A DNA stretch of 64,000 bases, taken from Jackrogersella multiformis (Eukaryota > Ascomycota > Sordariomycetes > Xylariales > Hypoxylaceae). This document shows, one piece after another, positions 47,401 through 57,361 of this stretch (within the stretch, counting starts at the first letter, position 1; each line of letters opens with the position of its first letter). The notes below the pieces were generated by a model. That model was not told where the DNA came from, did no database searches, and saw only the letters and a list, made by a program, of their open reading frames with translations. The DNA is taken from contig CADCXD010000004.1 of the NCBI GenBank assembly GCA_902806575.1, forward strand, positions 4,092,001 to 4,156,000, read 5' to 3'. Both the position numbers and the translations under genes were made by a program.

Positions 47401-50400
47401 GCCAGATACATGGTCATCCTCGAGCTCCGAGGCTGACAACAGAACAAGATCATACTTGTTCTCATGTCCCAGCTGAACCCTGAGATCCTTAGTTAGATCC
47501 AGCGGCGATGAAATGATTTTCTTGCTAGTCGATTCTAACATCTGGGTCTGCATATCGACGTTACGCAGTGTACCGGTGCCGATGGTAAAGGACGAAAATG
47601 TCGATCCTAAGGCAGATAGAACATCTTCAAGAAGCTTAGATTCAGACCCAGCCAGCCCGAGGATGTTCATTCGAGGGTGTTTATGAGCGATTTGTCTCGC
47701 GATTCGACCGACGTGGCGGTTGGAGTAAGACAGATGGGATGTCTCATCGATCAGGGCACGTATGATATCAGACACGAAGTCCGGCTGGTAATTATCTAGC
47801 TCGCGGATCAGGTTCAGAGGATCGTAGTATTCAGAGCCTTCTATGAACCTGTCGATAGCTTCCTTGGTGTCCGAACGCCAGTAATCAGCACCTATGGTCC
47901 CCAAGACTGACGGGAATAGCCTTGCCAGTTCCTCATAGTAGGAACTGAGATTCAGTGACTGCTGATCGACATCGACGTTGCTTCTAACGAAAAATGTAGC
48001 AACTCGTGCGCAGCTCTCTACGAGAACCGGGTCGTACATAGCACTGGATGAAACGTCGCCTCGTATAATCTCGTCAGTAGGGTCGATATCAACGACGGTG
48101 TTGAGATATAGTTCATAGTCGTCTTTGGGCAAGGTGTGAGCCAACGCAGCAACGGCCAATCCTTCGACTTGTATCTCCATGTCTCCGTCCTCGTTGAATA
48201 TGTTCATGTCGACGACGAAGGTAGCCTTAGAACCAGACGTGGTAGGTTGAATATCGGTCATATGAGTATCTACCGTTAGGCTATCTCCCTTACTCGTCGC
48301 GAGGTTGAAGCGCACTCGATCGATACGAACCGGAAGAAACGAGGTCCAAAGGGATCTATTCTTGTTAGACTGAAGACATACAAAAGGATTTGGTGCTATG
48401 TTACTTACCTGTCTCCGGGAAATGCATACGTCAAGAACGCGGACTGAAAACAACTATCGAGTGTAGCAGGACTGATCTGCAGTGTCGTCGTATCATCTGC
48501 GTGCCAGCGCTTCAGAGTCGCCGAACAATAATTATAGCGACGTCGAATCGAATTCAAGGCTCTGAACGGGCCTGTGTACGTCAATCCAGTTTCTTCCATC
48601 ATCTCATAGAAGGATTCAGGGGTTGCACTAAATGCTTCCGACTGAGAAGCACATCTATGTGGCAGGGAATCCATCGAAGGTTCCCCTAGATGGACTTTGA
48701 GATGCCCCATCATGTTCATCCTCATAGTTGTCGTCCCGTCAGCAGGGCACGATGCTAGCGTGAACTCAGCTTCAAGAATCTGATCCGTATCAAACCCTTT
48801 CGTTTGCGGAAGTACGGCAAGCGTAAACAGGACCTCAGTGCCGATAGATTCTCGGTCGACATTGATTCCACTTAGGATCTGTAAGTCCTGCAGTTCCACA
48901 ACTGAGATAGGTTTATCTTTCAGTAGACTCCGAGCCGCGTCCAGCGCCATTACACAATACGCCGAAGCAGGGAGAAGAGCCTGGCCTTGGAAACTGTGAT
49001 GTTCCACCCAGGGCAGCTTCTCTAGCCTAAGCATATTACGCCACCGCAGTTCGTGACCATTGTCGTCCCTGGTTCTAACTCCAAGTAGCTCATGGGGCAC
49101 ACTGGACTTAAAATGGAACTGACGAGAGATTCGAGACTCCCGATAGTGTACCTGGGAGTGGTCCCATGGATACGATGGCAGATCGCAAATGCGGGTTCCA
49201 AGCACTGCGAAACTGGGTGACTGCTCCATATATTTGGGAAGGTCGGCTTCTTGTGGACCATATTGAGTCCATAGGAACCCAAGGAAGTCAGAGAATGCCA
49301 AGGTATCGTCCTTAGACCGGTCTAGGGGACTTGAGTAAAGAACATCATGCCCGAGAGATCTAGCACTCTGCGTGAAAGGTCCCTTTAGAGCGGGATGAGG
49401 TCCGACTTCTAAAGCACAGTCGAACGGTCCGTGCTGTGAGATTGCATTCACGACAGCGTCGTGGAATCGTACCATCTTAACCATGTTATCCCGCCAGTAG
49501 ACAGCACCAATATCTTCGTCTCCATTCATGGGGCGGCCATGGACGCTAGATATCCAGACCGTTCCGTTGCCTTGCGTGCCTGGCATGATATCGCTACTCT
49601 GGAGAGCTTTGACATACTCAGCCGCGGGCTTAAGCATATGAGGCGAATGATAGGCCGAATCGACTCGGAGTATCCTTGAGAATTTCTTCTCCTTGGCTAG
49701 CTCCTCGTGAGCTTTCTGGATCATATCTACATCTCCTGAAAACGTAACGCTAGACGGGGCATTGCTCGCGGCAACATGCAGTTTACCGTTGAACATCGGC
49801 GCTTCACAAAATTGCAGTGCTTCCCTCTCGGACATTCCTGCCGCGAGCATGCCACCCTTCTGACCTTCAGTGCTACCAGCCAAATGCGCCAAGAAGCCGC
49901 GATAGTACGAGATCAAAATCGCATCTCTCGCTGAGATTCTTCCTGCTGCATATGCTGCTGCAATCTCTCCTGACGAATGCCCGACGACAGTGTGAAAGCT
50001 AATGCCTAGGCTCTTTAACAGGTCAACCAATCCTATTTGAAGCGCAGTGCATAAAGGCTGGGATATTGCGGCGATATTCACTAGAGATGCATTGCCCTCT
50101 GCCATGATCTGTTCTTCCAATGCCCAGTTGGGCGGCTCAGGAGAAGATCTCAGGATTTGATCGAGGCTGCGTATGGTATTGCGATATACCTTGCTGTCAC
50201 GAAACAACGACCTGGACATCGTAGCCCATTGCGCTCCTTGACCAGTAAATACTCCAAGGATCTTCGCTTGCCCCTCGATAGTCTTATTTCGAACACCTAT
50301 ATTGCTAGGGGATGACGACTTGTTGAGGATCCCTTCGAGAGCTTCAAGAATTTGGGTCCTCGAGCTCGTTGACACAGCCAGACGATACGGCAGGGCAGTT

Positions 50401-51968
50401 CTACGGGAGAAGAGGGCCCAGGCTAGCTGATCTAGGGGAACATCTGGATGTTGCAGTAGATAATCTCTATAAGACGAAACGACGGACCGCAATGATTTCT
50501 GAGAAGCGGCAGACAAGAGATAGGGCAAGTAAAACGAGGATTTGCTAACCTCCTGTAAGACCTGGAGACCATTGCATGCTTCATCATGGGCATGTTGTCG
50601 ATAGATCTTATCGTGGATGTGCGGCTCATAGGATTCAACAATCGCATGGGCGTTGGCACCTCCGAAGCCGAACGAGTTAACGCTTGCCCTCTTTGGCTGA
50701 CCAGCAGGAGGATCAGGCCAAGCAACGACAGATGTTGGAATCTCAAGATGCGTGTAGAACGGCTTCACGCTAGGGTTAATTAAGGTTAGGTGTAGATTAG
50801 GGGGTACTAATCCATGCTTCATGGCCTCGATGACCTTGAGCAATCCGGCCAAGCCGGCAGCGCCCTCTGTATGTCCCACCACGGTCTTCAAGGATCCAAC
50901 CAACAGATTCCTAGTATTAACCGTCGATGTAGGGCTCGCACTAGGGTCGAAAAAGGCTTTGTGGATCGCTTCCGCTTCCCTGGGGTCACCTGCAGGTGTG
51001 CCGGTACCATGTGCCTCGAAGTACTGACACTGATCCTCCGGCACCATGGAGTCCAGGCCTGTCTTACGATAAGTGTCCTTTATTAAGGAAGACTGCGCCT
51101 CGGGATTGGGCAAGGTTATTCCTTTTGTTCGCCCGTCCGAGTTGACTCCGGTGTCACGGATAACTGCCATAATCTGATCACCATCAGACAAAGCCTGGGA
51201 AAGGGGCTTTAGGAGTAACGCTGCGACACCTTCTCCTCGTGCATACCCGTCGGCGGACGCATCCCACATTCGGCTTTTTCCTGTCGGACTTAGCATGTGT
51301 AGACTGGACTCCACGAGGAACTGCTCCGGTGTAATCATCAAGTTGACGCCTGTCACGCAAGCCATGGTGCTCTCTCCGGAGCGTAAGCTCAAGACAGCCT
51401 GATGGAGAGCCACCAGACTCGAGCTGCAAGCGGTGTCGATCGTCATAGATGGACCCTGGAAGTTGAAGAAATACGAGACCCTGTTTGAGATGATGGAGCG
51501 GGCATTACCAGTAGCGTAATATTGGCTCGCTGAAAGTTCATCACGCTGAGACAAGATGTCGTAGTCTGCAGTCATCACACCGGCGAAAACGGCCACATTC
51601 TTACCATGATAGGTGTTCAGGGTATATCCGGCCGACTCCATAGCCTCATACACGACTTCGAGGACCATACGTTGCTGGGGGTCGATGGCCTCGGCTTCCT
51701 TGGGTGTAATGTTGAACAAACCTGCGTCGAAGACTCGGTGGTCCTGTTCTAACCAATACGCCTTGATAGAATTGGTCGTGCCGTGGTACTCTCCATCAGG
51801 GTGGTAGAATGCTTTAGCGCTGAACCTTTCAGGTGGCACTTCTCGGGAGAGGTCGGGGGCCTCGCAAAGGATCTCCCACAGCTTAGTTGGAGAGGTAGCA
51901 CCGCCAGCAAAACGGCAGCTACTTCCGACAACCGCGATGGGCTCCGACGGGGGTTGTTTGTACGCCAT
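44402..51968 (-). CDS. Reducing polyketide synthase without ER (KS-AT-DH-inactive MT-KR-ACP)
   Basis: This is an iterative type I fungal PKS. Exon 1 is 51968-48409; exon 2 is 48355-44559 (53-bp intron, AG|A rejoining AFPGD-RSLWTSFLP). The last exon is probably 44496-44402 (donor GTATGC), giving 2483 residues. KS occupies about 8-445 with Cys181 (DTACSSS), His320 (EAHGTG) and His366 (VVGHTEG). AT spans about 570-890 with Ser665 in GHSSG. DH spans about 957-1240 with His991 (HHSFQGQALLP) and Asp1171 (TLDSCFQ). The methyltransferase-like region (about 1310-1560) has NILGLAGSESK where EIGAGTGG is expected, so it is probably dead. A degenerate linker takes the place of ER. KR starts near 2101 with Ser2234, Tyr2247 and Asn2251. 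The ACP serine is 2425 (LGVDSLA). No thioesterase, release domain or NRPS module follows. Without the last splice the protein would end at 44503. No tailoring genes adjoin it. Confidence 0.92.
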
Positions 51969-54825
51969 GGTAAAGGCGGTTCAACCTGAGGTTGCTCGTA
52001 CTATGTACGAGGTACCACGGGTTGGTGCTGATGGTGTACAAGACACCCAAAGCACTTGGAAAGAAGGGTTGAGAAGCTACCTTAGATGTCAGCATGTGAT
52101 TCCCAGGAAGGTGTAGGGTTAAGCTAGCTGGTAGTGAATGGATGAATGAATCTCTTAGAAAGGGGGTGTGTGTGCGTGTAAGGCTGATGAGAAAGAAGAC
52201 ATCTAAGAAAGACTTGAAAGGGAGCTGGGGGTGGATAAGGGTAGAGAGGTAGGTAATCAAATTCAGAAGGAAGAAATCAAGGTAGAAACGGACACGGGTT
52301 GACACGAGTTGACAATATGAAGAAATGGTAAGGATGGAATAGACGACGACAGGTAAGGATGGGATAGACGGCATATGATGTACTATATACTTACAGGTGT
52401 GATAGGTTGAGCTCGGTCTCTGCCTCGACGATTTGCAAATACAAAATGGATTTTGCGTTCCAAAGCTTGCCTTTGGTATTTGTTACACGTTCGAGTGGAA
52501 AGATCTCGACTCGTGTAGGGTTATGGGTAACTAATTGGAAGGGACCGATTCCCAGATGTGAGGAATAGGTGTCGAGATAGTTTTGACGAGGTGTTAGGAA
52601 AAAAAAGTAAGAAATAGGTATGAGGAATATGTGCGAAGGATTGGTGCGAAGAATAGGGTTGACGATCAGGTGTTAGGAAAAAAGTGAGGAATAGGTGCGA
52701 GGGAAAGGTGAAGAATAGGTGTGAGGGAAAGGTGAAGAATAAGTGTGAGGAAAATGTGAGGAATATTAGGTGCGAGGAAAACGTGTTAGGATTTCGCGTC
52801 GTTAAGGTAACGCCCTGAGAGACGTGTCAAGGAAAGCTGTTGCTGCAGACACGACAACCATAGAATGTTCAGGGCCGATGCTAACATATATTATTCTTTT
52901 GTGTCCGACCCTTTTGGGCTCGCGTTTATGATCATTCGTCGCGTCTTCTTGACACTGTACCTAACTTAAATATGCGTAGACATGTCATATATCCAACTAT
53001 CAACACAGCCTCTCCTCCATGCACCCCTATTTAGCACCACAAACTTCTTTGCAGCTCTAGGGCTACCAACGTATGCACTAGAAACCTTACATACCTACCT
53101 AGGTAGGTAACTAAATATTAATAATACTCTTTATAAAATGATTAAGACTGTATCTATCTACGCCTACAGTAATTGTTGTTCAGACGCAGTTCGCAGTTAT
53201 AACCCGAGATGTTGACGGGAAGATTGTAAAGCCGAGTCCATCAGACACGTAACAAAAGCATCTATCATATATCACCCCATCGTTGGTAGAGAAGTATAAA
53301 TAGTATCAATCGGCTTGGTAAATTACACTACCGCACTGAAAAAGCAAAACCTCAGGCACTTCCCCATTGTCATTATGATGCAATACTCGCCCTCTGGCCG
53401 CATTCCTAAATCTTACAATTTGTTCTAGGAGTCAGCTTGGTGTCGAGTATTCCCATATCTGATATTTTGCAGATTGTAGCAAGGTATCCATGCATAAGAC
53501 CTGTTTGCCATCTCTCCAACTCGATCCTTTTGTTGTTCCTGAAGCATGACTACGTGATGACTTAGCCACTGCATGTAGGCAGGCGAGGCCTAGACTCCTA
53601 ATACGCATCCTAATACGCAAATAATAATAATTCTAAACCGTACCTCATATTCAAGGTTAATAATACATAGAGACCCAACGACTGACCCCATTCACCGTCA
53701 TTATAGATCCGGTGATAGAATAATAGTACTAAAGTTTGAAAGGGGGTTGTTTGTATATTCATCCCTTTCTTGCCTGACCTACTGCAACTTGCTACATATC
53801 AGAAGACTTGCTGAGATAATCCAGTTTAGGTAAGGAAGAGGAGCTTTGCGGAGCAGATTCGAGGTTCTTGACAAAGAGTCCAAATATATTGGTGTGCTAT
53901 TTGGTATTGGTGGTTGTGGGCTATAATCTAGTCGTAGTTGGAGCTATAATTACCGTAACTACATATAAGATTACTGGCTCTACTAAAGAGCACCTAATAA
54001 ATTAGTTACCTTAAACAACGTAGGACCGTTGGTAGGTATCTTAAAAATATATTATACAGATGAAGATAAAAAAAAAAATCCGCTAATTTAGAGACAAAGG
54101 ATCGACATTTGTTTGCTACGATATCCATTCTATATCTACTATTAATAACCAGGGAGCCCGGCGAGTAAACTAGCCAGTGTACTATCCCATTCAGACTTTG
54201 ACCAATTTCCACCTGTACATGTGGCCTTCCTACGCTCTAAATCAAACATCTTCAAACAGTGCGAGTGCGGACCGTCCCGAAGACAATCTAACTAGTCGAG
54301 TCATGGCATAGAACGTTGGTTGTTATTTATTATTCTCTTTACTCGACGACATGGTCTTACTGTATCCAGTTAGCTTCGCGGTAGACAAATTTCTAATATG
54401 TTTCGTGGCTTTTTCTAATAATCTCTATATGCCAAAGGATAGTTTGAAGACCAACGAGTGGATCTTATATTTTCTAACTACCTACCTAGGTAACTATAGT
54501 TTGCTGCATCGTCTTTCTCGAGTGTACCCAGGTAAGTACGAGACATATTATGATGACCAATGAATAGTCTTCCTGGTTCGTCCTAGCAACCGGGCTTCTG
54601 AAAGGATTTTTCTTTCTAACTCTAGTTGAAAAATTAGATTCCTAAAGAGGAATCTTCCCAAACACTTTAATGATTTCTATTAATATGCTAAACATCCGAA
54701 GGAAAGATCATGGTAGACCGGGCTGACCGGATAGGAATGATGTACAGTATGAATATTGCTGACCATTAGAGAACTTTAGCAGTAGGATCACCGTCTGTTC
54801 GCCCTTGCTATGAACTGGCAAGTCA
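51969..54825. other. Intergenic region upstream of the PKS
   Basis: No supported gene is seen in 2.9 kb. A 24-bp minisatellite lies at 52684-52782, with more degenerate copies back to about 52558. AT-rich DNA follows from 53100 to 54800. The open frames at 51919-52374 and 54006-54212 on the minus strand are unsupported. The region should hold the PKS promoter and the flavohemoglobin 3' flank. Confidence 0.6.
52684..52782. repeat. 24-bp minisatellite upstream of the PKS
   Basis: Four tandem units fit the pattern GTGARGAATAGGTGYGAGG followed by GAAAG or a variant. They lie at 52684-52707, 52708-52731, 52732-52755 and 52756-52782 (the last 27 bp). Degenerate fragments (GAGGAATAGGTG, GTGTTAGGAAAA) extend to about 52558. 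The array lies about 720-810 bp upstream of the PKS start codon. Confidence 0.75.
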
Positions 54826-56064
54826 TCACTCGTCCCCGGTACCGAAAACCTCTAGATGGATCCGCTCCGCCCCAACTCCAGCACCAACTAGATACTTCTC
54901 CATATCCTTCATGAAAGCCGAGGGGCCGCAGATGTAATATTCGGCATTGGGGTCTCCGAGGAAGAGTCCGGATTTAGGGTCGACTTTGCTTAGGTCTGTC
55001 CTTCCAGAAAAGTGGTAGTCGACACCCCGGATATCCTGCTGCTGCGGCGACGTTATGAAGAATGTGGTGTTGATATTATTGTTGACGTCCTTAGAGCACA
55101 CATCGCGGATGTGGCCTTTGAACGCGTGAAGCTCAGAGCTGTGTACGCCATGGATCCATGCGATGCGCCGCCGGAAACCTGCGTTTTCGGTGCTGTTGAG
55201 GATCGAGATCATAGGCGTCAGACCGACACCAGCCGATATGAGAGCAATCGGTTTATCCTCGCTTTCCTTTGGGCCTACGAAGAACTCACCAGCCGGCGCC
55301 GTTAGCTCGAGCATGTCACCCTCCTCGTAATTCTCATGTAGCAAGTTGGATATTAGTCCCGGAACGCCGATCTCCTTGCCCTTCTCTTTCTTCACGCTAA
55401 TGCGATAGTAATCACTCCGTGGTGCTTCACTTAGCGAGTATTGCCTAGGCTGCATGTGGCCCAGTTTGTGAACGAATACTTGCAGGCTAATATATTGACC
55501 CGGCAGAAAGGAGGGAAGCGGCTTTCCGTCTTCAGGTACAAGATAAAAGCTGATGATCTCGGACGTCTCTGGCACCTTTCGCTGGATCTTGAAACGGCGC
55601 CAGCCAGGCCAATCGTCGTGGGCGGTGTACAGCTGTTGTTCCCGGCCGATGAATATATCGGCTAATGCTGCGTAGGCAGCGGTCCAGGCTTGGGAAATTT
55701 CGGGCGTACATGCGTCACCGAGGACGGCAGCCACCGCTTCGAGTAGATATTTTCCGACTATGGGATACTGTTCGGGTCGTACATTGAGACTCTCATGCTT
55801 CTGTGCGATACGCTCTACAGCCATCTTTAGTCGGCCGAGGTCGTCGATGTAGGTGGCATAGGCAAAGACGGCAGCAGCTAGGGCTCTCGGCTGGGCTCCA
55901 CTATCTTGGTTCGACATGCTGAATATGTTTTTGAGGTCCGGGTGGGCGGCGATCATATTCTTGTAGAACAGCGTCGTTATGGTCGTGCCATGTTCCTTTA
56001 GGACGGGCGCGGTGGCCTTGACGATGGCTATATGTTCTAGTGAGATCGGTGCAGCGACAGCCAT
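54826..56064 (-). CDS. Flavohemoglobin (nitric oxide dioxygenase)
   Basis: This YHB1/Hmp-type enzyme oxidises nitric oxide to nitrate using oxygen and NAD(P)H and so protects against nitrosative stress. It is a single exon of 412 residues, close to the family norm. The globin domain covers about 1-145, with the B10 tyrosine Tyr34 (LFYKNM), a distal-side Gln in NQDSGAQPRAL and the proximal His90 (AQKHESL). The FAD-binding domain covers about 155-265 with RQYSLS. The NAD-binding domain covers about 270-405 with SAGVGLTPM, YYICGPSAFM and the C-terminal HLEVFGTGDE. No signal or presequence is seen, so it is probably cytosolic. It lies between the PKS and the trehalose synthase gene, both on the same strand, with no obvious functional link. 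Confidence 0.96.
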   Translation of the reverse strand: MAVAAPISLEHIAIVKATAPVLKEHGTTITTLFYKNMIAAHPDLKNIFSMSNQDSGAQPRALAAAVFAYATYIDDLGRLKMAVERIAQKHESLNVRPEQYPIVGKYLLEAVAAVLGDACTPEISQAWTAAYAALADIFIGREQQLYTAHDDWPGWRRFKIQRKVPETSEIISFYLVPEDGKPLPSFLPGQYISLQVFVHKLGHMQPRQYSLSEAPRSDYYRISVKKEKGKEIGVPGLISNLLHENYEEGDMLELTAPAGEFFVGPKESEDKPIALISAGVGLTPMISILNSTENAGFRRRIAWIHGVHSSELHAFKGHIRDVCSKDVNNNINTTFFITSPQQQDIRGVDYHFSGRTDLSKVDPKSGLFLGDPNAEYYICGPSAFMKDMEKYLVGAGVGAERIHLEVFGTGDE

Positions 56065-57361
56065 ATTGTATAGCTAGAGAATGGCGAGAAGGTAGATATA
56101 TATATACTGACTGATGTTAATCTTGGACAGCAGTAAGCATAATAGAGTGAGGTGATCAACTATCTAGTCTCGTCAGCTGCGACGAAACCATCCCTTAAGT
56201 ACTCTTATCTCCCTGCACGTCTGAATCTATGTGCCTGGTGCCATTGGTCGACGCTGTTCGCAGAACATAAACGGTTGTGATCTCATCCATCCACCCATAA
56301 CATCCCATCAGTTCATCGGAAGATGCCGAGTTAAATGTCCGCAGCTCAGACGTAGCTCAGAAATGGTCCTTTTCTTCGAAGTGAACCCACTAGGTTAGGT
56401 TCCCGACTATTTTCATGAATCGACTATCTCCGCGGTGGTAAAGCTGGTCTAATTCCCAAGATCTTCTAACGCTTAATTGATTCTGCTACCTGCCTTTGGA
56501 CTAGTACAATTTTTATATGTTCATTTTCTTTTGAATGTCGAATCAATCGTGCTAGTAGTTTGTTTCCTTCTGGACTGGGTAGAGTACATAAAAGCTCAAT
56601 TCTATCAATCGATCCCGCTGACTCTAATCTTGGCAATAGGGGTTTTCTCAAACTTAACTTTTCTCCCAGCCATTTTGTATAATATGCGTATCGAATTTCG
56701 AATTCTCTTCTCCGAGGAGATTGCAAGATTCGACGGTGATTCTCGCCGTGTATTGCCAACTCGTAATCTGGATCCTGGCATATTGCGGATGCGGCCTACG
56801 TAGCTAGGTCCACATATCGAATCATTTGCGAAGCATTATATGTATCCATAGATGACTACCTAAGGTAGGTTAGTGGGCATATGTCAAACAGTAGGGGGGG
56901 AAACGATAATGATAATAATAGAACTGCTGGCAGAATGTCAACCTCTTAAAAACATCTCATTACTCATCGACCCAACTAGGCTAAGCTATGCCTAGGCCCT
57001 AGAGTCGCCCTGGAACGTTACTCCTTACGTAATTGGTGCTAACTCTAGACTCTACATCATGAAGTCCTACGATATATATACTGTAATTTTTTTCTAGTTG
57101 CCTCCATTAGTAGATAATCAGCCATTCATCTATGTACATCTATACAGAGTGTGTACGCTTATGACGAGCTATAGTGTAGCGAAAAGAAATCAACCAAGCC
57201 ATAACACATAATTTCGGGTCATTGGATACCTAGCCTAACCACATGCCACAAACGAAATTTCTCGTAACAGATGTCGTCCTCCTCATCATATCCACGTCTG
57301 CTACCCACAGTTATACATTCTACCCCTTCGAGCCATCTTCATGAAACCTGAGCAACTCGAC
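56065..57361. other. Intergenic region upstream of flavohemoglobin
   Basis: No gene is supported. Overlapping frames at 56466-56803 on both strands show no family resemblance. The region is AT-rich in places and poor in the TACCTAGGTA repeat. Confidence 0.6.

Noticed and set aside
44402..51968. PKS-NRPS hybrid or fusion with the NRPS-like gene
   Set aside because: The PKS ends just after its ACP, and the NRPS-like gene lies 23 kb away on the other strand with unrelated genes between.
56466..56803. Overlapping open frames on both strands
   Set aside because: Neither strand gives a protein with recognisable motifs, and overlap on both strands of AT-rich DNA suggests chance.
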